Shown: piece after piece, positions 13,677 through 19,818 of the stretch
Layout: every line of letters starts with the position of its first letter
Position numbering within the stretch: the stretch's first letter is position 1
From: Chloroflexota bacterium
Lineage (GTDB): Bacteria > Chloroflexota > Dehalococcoidia > Lucifugimonadales > Australimonadaceae
DNA: 19,818 bases
Direction of reading: 5' to 3'
Assembly: GCA_022574265.1 (NCBI GenBank)
Contig: JACZSI010000010.1
Location: 1-19,818 of the forward strand
The notes under the pieces: model-generated
Database searches by the model: none
Seen by the model: the letters and a program-made list of their open reading frames with translations, nothing else
What the model was told of the DNA's origin: nothing
Program-made: the position numbers and the translations under genes

Positions 13677-14282
13677 ATGCGCTGTCCCAACTGCGAAGCT
13701 CCCGAGACCCGCGTGACGGACTCTCGGGACACCGGCCAGGAGATACGCCGGCGGCGCGAGTGCCTGAAATGCAGGGTCCGCTTCACCACGTACGAGCGGG
13801 TCCAGCACGCGGCGCTCGGTGTCGTCAAGCGCGACGGACACCGCGAGGAGTTCGACCGGGACAAGCTGCTCCGGAGCATCCGGCTCGCCTGCGTGAAGCG
13901 CCCCCTACCCACGGGGGCGATCGAGAAGCTCGCCGATGAGATCGAGAGCGACCTCGAGCGGCTGGGACGGGCCGAGGTGCCCGCCACCGTGATCGGCGAC
14001 ACGGTGCTGGTGCGGCTCCGGGCGATGGACCCGGTCGCTTACGTGCGCTACGCGAGCGTGTACCGCGACTTCGACTCCCTCGAAGGCTTCATCAGCGAGA
14101 TCCAGCAGTACCACGCCGACGGCGCTGGGTCAGCCCAGCAGCAGGCCTCCGGCCAGCTCGAGCTCATCCCCAACGAGTTCGCCATCCCGCCGCGGCAGCG
14201 AGCGCGAAGGGGCAGGCGCCCCCGCATCACGGCCCCCGCCGACCGCGAGCCAGACGGCGCGGAGTCTGCTCCCGCCACCTGA
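13677..14282 (+). CDS. nrdR: Transcriptional repressor NrdR with C-terminal extension
   Basis: 201 residues from the ATG at 13677, chosen because GGAGG (13664-13668) lies 8 nt upstream; an earlier ATG at 13662 has no ribosome site. NrdR represses ribonucleotide reductase genes when its ATP-cone holds ATP/dATP. The N-terminal zinc ribbon has CPNC (3-6) and CLKC (29-32) with RRRRECLKCRVRFTTYER as the DNA-binding strand. The ATP-cone spans about 48-138 (VVKRDGHREEFDRDKLLRSI to VYRDFDSLEGF). Typical NrdR proteins end near residue 150. Here about 50 more residues follow: a QQQ-containing stretch, then RQRARRGRRPR, which is strongly basic. No ribonucleotide reductase gene is in the window. Confidence 0.94.
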   Translation: MRCPNCEAPETRVTDSRDTGQEIRRRRECLKCRVRFTTYERVQHAALGVVKRDGHREEFDRDKLLRSIRLACVKRPLPTGAIEKLADEIESDLERLGRAEVPATVIGDTVLVRLRAMDPVAYVRYASVYRDFDSLEGFISEIQQYHADGAGSAQQQASGQLELIPNEFAIPPRQRARRGRRPRITAPADREPDGAESAPAT

Positions 14283-14397
14283 GCCCCGCCCAAACCCGCC
14301 ACGAGGCCCCCCCCAGACCGTCTAGGAGCTGCACAAGCGCCTCCTGGACCGTCTCACGCCGTCGGGCCAGGCTCACACGCGATCGGAGGCAACGAGC

Positions 14398-14841
14398 ATG
14401 GACCAGGGACCGTTCCGCTGGCTGCTGGACGCCGGACTGCCGGGCACCGCGTATCGAGCGATCGACGCGGTCGGGGTCGAGGAGTTCCGGCGCGTGCCGG
14501 GACCCGCGGGCATCCGCGAGGCCGTGGCGCTCGACCGCACGCTGGTGACGTGCAACCAGGACTTCCGCGGGCCGTCGGACCTGCGGCTCGACCACCCCGG
14601 GATCGTCGTCTTCGAGGAGGCCGTTGGAGACCACTCCGAGGTCGAGCGCAACCTGCTCCACCTGGCGTTCCGCATCGGCCGGCTCGACCAGCCGATCTCG
14701 CTCCGAGGCAACCGGTTCCTGCTCCGTCCCGACCGCGCGATCCTGCTCATCATGCCCAACGGCGCCGAGGTCGACGTCGAGCCCTGGAGGCACGTGTCCC
14801 TCGCGCCCATGCCCGCCGTGCTGAGCGGCGCGGCGAGCTAG
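14398..14841 (+). CDS. PIN-like DUF5615-type protein (tentative)
   Basis: 147 residues. The start of the protein, RWLLDAGLP (7-15), then TLVTCNQDFRG (48-58) followed by HPGIVVF (66-72) and a helix ERNLLHLAFRIGRL, fits the DUF5615/Mut7-C-like PIN-like fold, whose members have an N-terminal D (here D11) and a (T/N)xDF motif (here NQDF, D55) in the putative RNase site. A further 45 residues of beta-rich sequence with a hydrophobic strand AILLIMPNG follow. GGAGG (14385-14389) precedes the ATG by 8 nt. It stands alone between nrdR and a terminator block, without an adjacent small antitoxin gene in either direction, so a classic toxin-antitoxin pair is not supported. Assignment is by motif only. 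Confidence 0.6.
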   Translation: MDQGPFRWLLDAGLPGTAYRAIDAVGVEEFRRVPGPAGIREAVALDRTLVTCNQDFRGPSDLRLDHPGIVVFEEAVGDHSEVERNLLHLAFRIGRLDQPISLRGNRFLLRPDRAILLIMPNGAEVDVEPWRHVSLAPMPAVLSGAAS

Positions 14842-14888
14842 CAACGACTGGTACACGGAGGCTGTCCGAACCGAACCACGCTGATCAT

Positions 14889-14909
14889 GCCCCAGGCTAA
14901 CTGGGGCTT
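14889..14909 (+). terminator. Hairpin after the PIN-like gene
   Basis: GCCCCAG (14889-14895) pairs with CTGGGGC (14901-14907) around GCTAA, followed by TTC. It is 47 nt after the stop codon. Short T-run, so moderate support. Confidence 0.45.
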
Positions 14910-14913
14910 CCCG

Positions 14914-14937
14914 GAGCACTCACTCCCCTGAGTGTTC
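14914..14937. terminator. Second hairpin of the terminator block
   Basis: GAGCACTCA (14914-14922) pairs with TGAGTGTTC (14929-14937), 9 bp with one G-T pair, around CTCCCC. It lies 6 nt after the first hairpin. Confidence 0.3.
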
Positions 14938-14988
14938 CTCGTCTCCTTCCTCCAGGCCCCTTCCGACGCGCCACGGGAGTGGGCCACC

Positions 14989-15019
14989 GGGCCCCGCTGA
15001 AAAGCGGGGCCCAACCTTT
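14989..15019 (+). terminator. Strong hairpin with GAAA loop and T-run upstream of pdxA
   Basis: GGGCCCCGCT (14989-14998) pairs with AGCGGGGCCC (15003-15012) around a GAAA tetraloop, followed by AACCTTTT. This is the best intrinsic-terminator candidate in the window. It insulates pdxA from upstream transcription. Confidence 0.6.
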
Positions 15020-15051
15020 TGCCGAGTGGCGGGCCGGGAGCGCCCCTGGGC

Positions 15052-15057
15052 TATACT
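15052..15057 (+). promoter_or_regulatory. Predicted -10 (TATACT) of pdxA
   Basis: TATACT in the context GGGCTATACT, directly after the terminator hairpin and about 31 nt before the GTG at 15088. No clear -35. Same GCTATACT core as upstream of proC. Confidence 0.45.
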
Positions 15058-15087
15058 TGCCGAACCCCGCAACGCCCTTGGAGGTCC

Positions 15088-16128
15088 GTGGCAGGCACCG
15101 CTCGCCAGCAACCACCAGACCGGCCACCGCTGATCGCCCTCACTCTCGGCGATCCCGCGGGCGTTGGCCCGGAGGTCGTCGCCAAGGCGCTCGCCGCACC
15201 CGGCGTCCGCGCGCTGGCGGACCTCGTGGTCGTCGGCAACGCGGGCGTGCTCGACCGCGCCTTCGCGCTCGTCGACGCGGGCCTGCACGCCGTGCCGGTG
15301 GCCGATCCGGCTGAGCCGGTCGCCCATGACGCCGTCGGCGTCTACGAGGACGATCCGCCCTACCCGCCCCTGGAAGACCTCCCCTACGGCCGTGTCTCCG
15401 CCACCGCGGGCGCGGCAGCGGTCGCGTGGGCCACGACGGCGGCGCGCCTGGCGATCGATGGACGCGTCGACGGCATCGCGACGGCGCCGCTCAATAAGGA
15501 GGCGGCGAACCTGGCCGGGCACGCCGAGGTGGGACACCAGGAGATCTACCAGAAGATGACGGGAGCCGAGCGCGTCATGACGATGCTGCTCGCTCCCGGC
15601 CTGCGCGTCGTGCACCTCACGACGCACCGCTCGCTGCGCGATGCGTGCGACGCGGTGACGCTCGATGCGGTGCTCGCGGCGCTGCGGCTGACCCACGACT
15701 TCTTCACGGGACACGGCATCGCGGAGCCGCGCATCGCCGCGGCGGCGCTCAATCCGCACGGCGGCGAGGCTGGCCTGCTCGGCTCGGAGGAGACGACGGC
15801 CATCGCGCCGGCCGTTCAGGCCGCGCGGGAGCTCGGCATCGACGCCACGGGGCCGGTCCCCGCCGACACGGTGTTCAACCAGGCCATCGACGGTGCGTTC
15901 GACGTCGTCCTCGCGATGTACCACGACCAGGGCCACATCGCCATCAAGGTGCACGACTGGTCCCGGAGCGTGACGGTGAACCTGGGCCTGCCCTTCCTGC
16001 GGACCTCGGTGGACCACGGGACGGCGTTCGACATCGCGGGCCGCGGAACCGCCGATCCGGTGGGCATGATCGAGGCGGTGCGGCTCGCCGCGCAGCTTGC
16101 GCGGACCGGGTCGCTGGTCGCCGTCTAG
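15088..16128 (+). CDS. pdxA: 4-hydroxythreonine-4-phosphate dehydrogenase family protein (PdxA)
   Basis: 346 residues from the GTG at 15088, chosen because GGAGGT (15080-15085) lies just upstream; a TTG further up at 15019 falls in the terminator. PdxA oxidises 4-phosphohydroxy-L-threonine (NAD-dependent) in pyridoxal phosphate synthesis. Visible: LTLGDPAGVGPEV (18-30), TAPLNKEA (132-139), metal-binding histidines H180 (LTTH), H224 (NPHGGE) and H279 (YHDQGH), then VNLGLPFLRTSVDHGTAFDIAG (297-318). The segment TTHRSLRDACDAVT after H180 is closer to the PdxA2 type, which includes D-threonate/D-erythronate 4-phosphate dehydrogenases, so the substrate is uncertain. No kinase partner of that pathway or other pdx gene is in view. 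Confidence 0.9.
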   Translation: MAGTARQQPPDRPPLIALTLGDPAGVGPEVVAKALAAPGVRALADLVVVGNAGVLDRAFALVDAGLHAVPVADPAEPVAHDAVGVYEDDPPYPPLEDLPYGRVSATAGAAAVAWATTAARLAIDGRVDGIATAPLNKEAANLAGHAEVGHQEIYQKMTGAERVMTMLLAPGLRVVHLTTHRSLRDACDAVTLDAVLAALRLTHDFFTGHGIAEPRIAAAALNPHGGEAGLLGSEETTAIAPAVQAARELGIDATGPVPADTVFNQAIDGAFDVVLAMYHDQGHIAIKVHDWSRSVTVNLGLPFLRTSVDHGTAFDIAGRGTADPVGMIEAVRLAAQLARTGSLVAV

Positions 16129-16143
16129 CGCATGACGGCCACG

Positions 16144-16152
16144 TGCTATACT
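16144..16152 (+). promoter_or_regulatory. Predicted extended -10 of proC
   Basis: TGCTATACT, an extended -10 with no clear -35, 16 nt after the pdxA stop. It gives proC a leader of about 60 nt. Confidence 0.45.
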
Positions 16153-16173
16153 CATCCATGACCCGTTTGCGAA

Positions 16174-16191
16174 GCCGGCCGCCAGGCCGGC
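16174..16191. other. 7-bp hairpin in the proC leader
   Basis: GCCGGCC (16174-16180) pairs perfectly with GGCCGGC (16185-16191) around GCCA. It ends 12 nt before the AGGGGAG ribosome site of proC. Not followed by T's. It could tune translation or be chance in GC-rich DNA. Confidence 0.35.
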
Positions 16192-16216
16192 GTTCGGCGT
16201 CTCAGGGGAGTTTTTG

Positions 16217-17023
16217 ATGCGGACGGCGTTCATCGGCGGCGGTGTGATGGGCGAGGCGATGCTCGCCCGCGCGCTCGTCGCCGGCGTCATGACTCCGGCC
16301 GACGTCTGCGTCGCCGAGCCCCTCGAAGACCGCCGCGCGTACCTCGCCGCGACCCACGGGGTCGCCGTGACCGCGGACGGGGCCGAGGCCGCGGCGAGCG
16401 CCGAGCTCGTCGTGCTCGCGGTCAAGCCGCAGCAGGTCGCGGCGGTGCTCGAAACCCTCGCTGGGACACTCGATGCCAAGCAGACCGCGCTCTCGATCGT
16501 CGCCGGCGTGCCGCTCAAGGCGCTCGTGGAGGGCTTGAAGCACCCGCACGTCGTGCGCGTGATGCCCAACACCCCCGCGCGCATCGGCGCGGGCATATCG
16601 GTGTGGACGGCAGCCCCGGCCGTGAGCGCCGAGGGCCGCGCCGCCGCCGCCGCGCTGCTGGGAGCGCTCGGGCGCGAGTGGTACGTGGACGACGAGTCGT
16701 ACCTGGACATGGCGACCGCGCTCTCGGGCAGCGGGCCCGCATACGTCTTCGCCTTCATCGAGGCGTTGGTTGAGGCGGGCGTTGGACTGGGCATGCCGCG
16801 GGAGATGGCCCTCGCGCTGGCCACCGAGACCGTCGCGGGAAGCGGCCGGCTCGCGCGCGAATCGGGGGAGGACCCGGCGGCGCTGCGGGTTTCGGTCACG
16901 TCTCCGGGCGGCACGACCGCCGCGGCGCTCGCGGCGCTTGAGCGCGGCGGCTTCGCCGCGACGATCCGAGACGCCGTCGCGGCGGCGCACCGGCGGGCGA
17001 TCGAGCTAGGAGGCAACCGGTGA
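16217..17023 (+). CDS. proC: Pyrroline-5-carboxylate reductase
   Basis: 268 residues from the ATG at 16217, with AGGGGAG at 16204-16210. Catalyses the last step of proline synthesis, NAD(P)H-dependent reduction of pyrroline-5-carboxylate. Visible: Rossmann motif FIGGGVMGEAM (5-15), VVLAVKPQQ (65-73), VRVMPNTPARIGAG (113-126), ALSGSGPAYVFAFIEAL (168-184) and the family signature with RVSVTSPGGTTAAALAALERGGF (224-246). Complete, normal length. Its TGA overlaps the GTG of the next gene, so proC and yggT are co-translated, a pairing seen in many bacteria. Confidence 0.95.
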   Translation: MRTAFIGGGVMGEAMLARALVAGVMTPADVCVAEPLEDRRAYLAATHGVAVTADGAEAAASAELVVLAVKPQQVAAVLETLAGTLDAKQTALSIVAGVPLKALVEGLKHPHVVRVMPNTPARIGAGISVWTAAPAVSAEGRAAAAALLGALGREWYVDDESYLDMATALSGSGPAYVFAFIEALVEAGVGLGMPREMALALATETVAGSGRLARESGEDPAALRVSVTSPGGTTAAALAALERGGFAATIRDAVAAAHRRAIELGGNR

Positions 17024-17283
17024 GCTTCATCGCGGATATCCTCCTCTGGGTGATCCAGCTGCTGATCTACGCGTTCATCGGCCGCGCGATCATCTCGTGG
17101 CTCTTCATGGCCGGCGTGCGCAACGAATTCGTGACGCGGCTGAACCAGGCGCTCGGCACGCTCACGGAGCCCCTGATCGCGCCGCTGCGGCGGGTCATCC
17201 CTCCACTCGGCATGCTCGACATCACGCCGCTCGTCGCCATCATCGGCCTCGTCGTCCTGCGGGCGATCATCCGCAGCCTCTAA
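17020..17283 (+). CDS. YggT family integral membrane protein
   Basis: 87 residues with two transmembrane segments, about 5-30 (LLWVIQLLIYAFIGRAIISWLF, roughly) and 62-84, separated by the family loop with LTEPLIAPLRRVIPPLGMLDITPLV (P-x-G-x-x-D-x-x-P pattern). The GTG start overlaps the proC stop by 4 nt. YggT proteins have been linked to cell division/septum proteins and osmotic stress in some bacteria; the molecular role is unclear. It is a gene frequently found next to proC and division genes. Confidence 0.9.
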   Translation: MSFIADILLWVIQLLIYAFIGRAIISWLFMAGVRNEFVTRLNQALGTLTEPLIAPLRRVIPPLGMLDITPLVAIIGLVVLRAIIRSL

Positions 17284-17299
17284 GCCCAGCGGACACATC

Positions 17300-18151
17300 G
17301 TGGCCACGCTCATCGTCACCGACTCCAACGCGTCGCTGCCGCGCGAGCTCGTGCGCGGGCTGCCGCTGCTGATCGTCCCCATGGAGATCCACGCGGGCGG
17401 GCGCACCTACCACGACGGCGTCGATCTGACGCCGCAAGAGCTCTACTCGATGCTCGAGTCCGGCGAGCTCGCGACGACGTCGCCCCCGCAGCCGAGCGCT
17501 TACCTGGAGGCCTTCCGCGAAGCGCGTGAGCCTGCGCGCGAGATCGTCTGCCTCACGCCGTCGGCCGACCTGAGCGCCGCGCACAAGGCCGCGATGCAAG
17601 GGGCCGACGCGGCGCGTACCGAGGGGCTCGACATCGACGTCCGCGTCATCGACACGCGTACGGCGGGCAGCGCACAGGGACTCGTCGCGCTGGCCGCGGC
17701 CCGCGCGGCGGCAGGCGGCTCGAAAGCCGACGTCATCGAGGCGGTCGGGCGTGGGATGGCAGGCGTCGCCATGTACGGCTACCTGGACTCGCTCCGGTAC
17801 CTGTGGCGCAACGGGCGCGTGCCGCGGATCGCGATGTGGCTCGGCGAGCTGGTCGGCGTGAAGCCCATCCTGTCGCTCGTGGACGGCAGCATCGGCCTCA
17901 TCGAGCGCCCGCGCACCCGGCGCCGGGCCATGGACCGCCTGGTGGGCCTGGCGGCAGCGCACCTGGCAGGAGCTCGCGGGCGGATCGCGGTCATGCACGC
18001 GAACGCGCCGGACCGCGCGGAGGAGCTCGCCGAGCGGCTGCGCACGGAGCTTGATCCGGCGGAGCTGTTCGTGACCGAGTTCACGCCCGTGATCGGCGCG
18101 CACGTGGGGCCGGGGCTCGTGGGGTGCGCGCTGCACGCGGCCGAAGGCTAG
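17300..18151 (+). CDS. DegV family (fatty acid-binding) protein
   Basis: 283 residues. DegV proteins bind a fatty acid; FakB members present it to the kinase FakA for phosphorylation and use in phospholipid synthesis. Visible: IVTDSNASLP (5-14), LIVPMEIHAGGRTYHDGVDL (24-43), ATTSPPQPSAY (58-68, the STSQPS-like lipid-contacting loop), LTPSADLSAAHKAA (85-98), and the C-terminal IGAHVGPGLVG (265-275). The GTG start lies 16 nt after yggT with only a weak AGCGGA upstream. No FakA (DAK-like) gene is visible nearby. It ends 39 nt before the convergent transporter gene. Confidence 0.92.
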   Translation: MATLIVTDSNASLPRELVRGLPLLIVPMEIHAGGRTYHDGVDLTPQELYSMLESGELATTSPPQPSAYLEAFREAREPAREIVCLTPSADLSAAHKAAMQGADAARTEGLDIDVRVIDTRTAGSAQGLVALAAARAAAGGSKADVIEAVGRGMAGVAMYGYLDSLRYLWRNGRVPRIAMWLGELVGVKPILSLVDGSIGLIERPRTRRRAMDRLVGLAAAHLAGARGRIAVMHANAPDRAEELAERLRTELDPAELFVTEFTPVIGAHVGPGLVGCALHAAEG

Positions 18152-18190
18152 CGGGCCACGCTGCTGGCACTCTGGGAAGATAGCCGGCGG

Positions 18191-19399
18191 CTAGCGCGGG
18201 TCATGCATGGCGATCGGCCGCGACGAGCCCACGTCGCGCACCTCGAACGGATGGACCACAGCGAATGCTCCGCTCAATAGCGCGGCGCCCGCAGCGAAGA
18301 CCAGCGCGAAACGCAGGTCGTTCGTACCGGCCAGGCCTGCCAGCAGGCCACCGAGCGCTCCGAGCCCGTCCATCACCGCGTAGACCAGACCCAGAGACGT
18401 CGATTCCCGCTTGCCGACCATCTCGACAGCCGCTGCCAGATAAACAGGCCGCATGCCGGAGAGCGCGGTCCCTCCGATGATCACACCCGGCAGCAGCAAG
18501 AATGGGCTGCTGGAAAACGCCGCGAGCAGGATCCCTCCCGAGGCCGCGATCGCCGACAGCACGACGATCCGTTTCCTGCCCCATCTGTCCGATACCTGGC
18601 CCATCACGGGTGCGGAGATGGCTCCACCCAAGAGCATCACGGCGAACGCGACGCCCGCCCAAGCGGACGAGTAGCCGTGGTAGGTCTGAAAGAACAGTGG
18701 ACTCATGGCCAGCAGCGCCACGAACGACATGCTGTAGCTGACACCCAGTCCGAACATGATGGCACCCGCCGGAGTGCGCCACACGCTGAATATGTCTCGC
18801 AGGTCAGACCTCGTGAGTGCGGGGTCCCGGGAAGGTTCGACGTACCGATGGAGGTAGAGCATCGCCAGTCCCATCAACGCCGCTGGGATGATGGCGAGCC
18901 GGAAGACGACGCGCCAATCGAGGTATCCGAGGAGGAAGCCGACCACCAACGGGCCGAGGACCTCGGCGAGCATCCCGCCGGAGAGGTGGACGCCCAGCGC
19001 GAGCGCGCGCCGCCGCGGCATGTGCTGCACCATGGCTCCCGTCGCCATCGGGTGCCAGGCCGCGTCGCCCACGGCGGCGAACGCGAGCAACAGAGCGAAC
19101 GTCCAATAGCCCGGCGCGAACGAGGCCGCCGCGTAGCCGATGACGACCCACCAGATCGTCGCCGTCAACATCAGCCCTCTCCGGCTGAACCGGTCGGCCA
19201 GGATACCCGAGGGCAGGTAGCCGAGCCCCGCTCCCACGTTGTGTGCGGTGATGAGCAGGCCGACCTCGGCTGGCGACAGGCCCCAAGCGAGCCCGACCGC
19301 CGGGGCAATCAACCACAACGCTCCGCCCGGCATATCGACCGAGGCGTGGCCAAGCGGCAAGACGATCAGGTAGAAGATGCGGCGGGCGCGCTCAGACAT
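18191..19399 (-). CDS. MFS transporter, fosmidomycin-resistance (Fsr)-like
   Basis: 402 residues from the ATG at 19399, about 12 hydrophobic segments, typical MFS size. Early HASVDM (18-23), the loop 2-3 motif GILADRFSRRG (near 65-75) and a matching GQVSDRWGRKR in the second half, plus GDAAWHPMATGAM and HLSGGMLAEVLGPL, resemble the Fsr subfamily of drug/efflux proteins. The substrate cannot be inferred. A longer frame to 19468 exists, but the preferred ATG sits 6 nt after a TACACT -10, again pointing to leaderless expression, and the extra N-terminus is Arg/Ser-rich and not membrane-like. Convergent with degV. The stop is followed by a weak 5-bp hairpin (TAGCC/GGCTA at 18181-18193). Confidence 0.87.
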   Translation of the reverse strand: MSERARRIFYLIVLPLGHASVDMPGGALWLIAPAVGLAWGLSPAEVGLLITAHNVGAGLGYLPSGILADRFSRRGLMLTATIWWVVIGYAAASFAPGYWTFALLLAFAAVGDAAWHPMATGAMVQHMPRRRALALGVHLSGGMLAEVLGPLVVGFLLGYLDWRVVFRLAIIPAALMGLAMLYLHRYVEPSRDPALTRSDLRDIFSVWRTPAGAIMFGLGVSYSMSFVALLAMSPLFFQTYHGYSSAWAGVAFAVMLLGGAISAPVMGQVSDRWGRKRIVVLSAIAASGGILLAAFSSSPFLLLPGVIIGGTALSGMRPVYLAAAVEMVGKRESTSLGLVYAVMDGLGALGGLLAGLAGTNDLRFALVFAAGAALLSGAFAVVHPFEVRDVGSSRPIAMHDPR

Positions 19400-19405
19400 G
19401 TGCAC

Positions 19406-19411
19406 AGTGTA
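19406..19411 (-). promoter_or_regulatory. Predicted -10 (TACACT) of the MFS gene, leaderless arrangement
   Basis: TACACT on the minus strand, exactly 6 nt before the ATG at 19399. No Shine-Dalgarno is possible between them and no clear -35 is seen. Same geometry as at rsmH. Confidence 0.4.
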
Positions 19412-19624
19412 CGGACCCGCGGGGAGCGAAGATCGGCTGCGGCTAGTCCGACGGACGTGATCGGCCATTCGCGGCGGCCTGCCTCCAGAGGTAGACGTCC
19501 GCGCTTGTTCGGCTGCGCCGAAACCGTCTCGCCTCCTTAGGCTTCAGGCCGGTATGGTAGCCTGCTGCACGCCCTCGACACCCGCTTGGTGGCCTCATGC
19601 AACGGCCCCCCCGGAGAACGCCCC

Positions 19625-19818
19625 ATGGTGACCTTGTCCGTGACCCAGGGAGACATCGCGACGGCCGACGTCGACGCGATCGTCGTCAACCTCTTCGAGG
19701 GCGTGACGACGCCCGGCGGCGGCACGGGCGCGGTGGACCGGGCGCTGGACGGCGGCATCTCAGGCGTCATCGCGGACGGCGAGATCTCCGGCAAGCAGGG
19801 CGAGATCGCCATGCTGCA
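19625..19818 (+). CDS. Leucyl aminopeptidase (M17) N-terminal region, cut by window end
   Basis: 64 residues visible from the ATG at 19625, with GGAG (19613-19616) 8 nt upstream. TADVDAIVVNLFEGVTTP (about 13-30), GGGTGAVDRALDGGISGVIADG and GKQGEIAML fit the N-terminal macrodomain-like part of PepA-type leucyl aminopeptidases, two-zinc exopeptidases that release N-terminal residues from peptides. The catalytic domain is beyond the window, so activity cannot be checked. It is divergent from the transporter; the 225-nt spacer holds a weak TATGGT at 19553-19558 and nothing else recognisable. Confidence 0.8.
   Translation, partial: MVTLSVTQGDIATADVDAIVVNLFEGVTTPGGGTGAVDRALDGGISGVIADGEISGKQGEIAML

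Noticed and set aside
14398..14841. Toxin-antitoxin operon
   Set aside because: No small antitoxin-like gene upstream (115-nt gap without an open frame with a ribosome site) or downstream (hairpin block).
14920..17406. 828-codon open frame on the minus strand opposite pdxA, proC and yggT
   Set aside because: Antisense shadow of three well-recognised genes. The long opening is expected in high-GC DNA with GC-rich third positions, and the translation has no family resemblance.

Overview
High-GC (roughly 70%) bacterial chromosomal DNA carrying housekeeping genes. No rRNA, tRNA, phage, transposase, CRISPR or defence island was seen. Several features point to the phylum Chloroflexota, possibly a Dehalococcoidia/SAR202-like lineage: an ECF sigma gene paired with a DUF5667 membrane protein, a division locus reduced to rsmH-ftsA-ftsZ, and dispersed repeats such as CCCTTCGACAAGCTCAGGG. 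This placement is inference; there is no marker rRNA in the window.

Left part (1-6.9 kb), all on the minus strand. Read in the direction of transcription it holds an ECF sigma factor and its putative DUF5667 anti-sigma partner (ATGA overlap). After a predicted promoter come a divergent malate synthase A, an oxalyl-CoA synthetase-like (AAE3/Pcs60-type) AMP-forming ligase, a ketopantoate-reductase-family oxidoreductase, and a homocysteine S-methyltransferase cut by the window edge. The first three metabolic genes are separated by only 18 and 2 nt and look like an operon for C2 (glyoxylate/oxalate) metabolism. A SAM methyltransferase (+) and a class V alanine/serine-glyoxylate-type aminotransferase (-) follow, arranged convergently.

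Middle (9-13.7 kb): a 680-nt gene-free stretch with degenerate repeats, a perfect 24-bp palindrome, a strong dyad and a candidate leaderless promoter leads into the overlapping rsmH-ftsA pair and then ftsZ. The murein synthesis genes normally found between them in a dcw cluster are absent. A second 680-nt gene-free stretch follows ftsZ. It holds a run of about seven helices (possible structured RNA), an 88-bp hairpin repeat, and the promoter of nrdR with two NrdR-box-like sites.

Right part (13.7-19.8 kb): nrdR with a long C-terminal tail, a PIN-like DUF5615-type protein, a triple hairpin/terminator block, then pdxA, proC, yggT and degV on the plus strand. proC and yggT overlap and degV follows closely. 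A convergent MFS transporter (minus) and the 5' end of a leucyl aminopeptidase (plus) close the window.

The observations most worth following up are the divergent malate synthase/oxalyl-CoA synthetase operon, the reduced dcw cluster with its elaborate leader, and the structured region downstream of ftsZ. I did not find an obvious new defence or mobile system.
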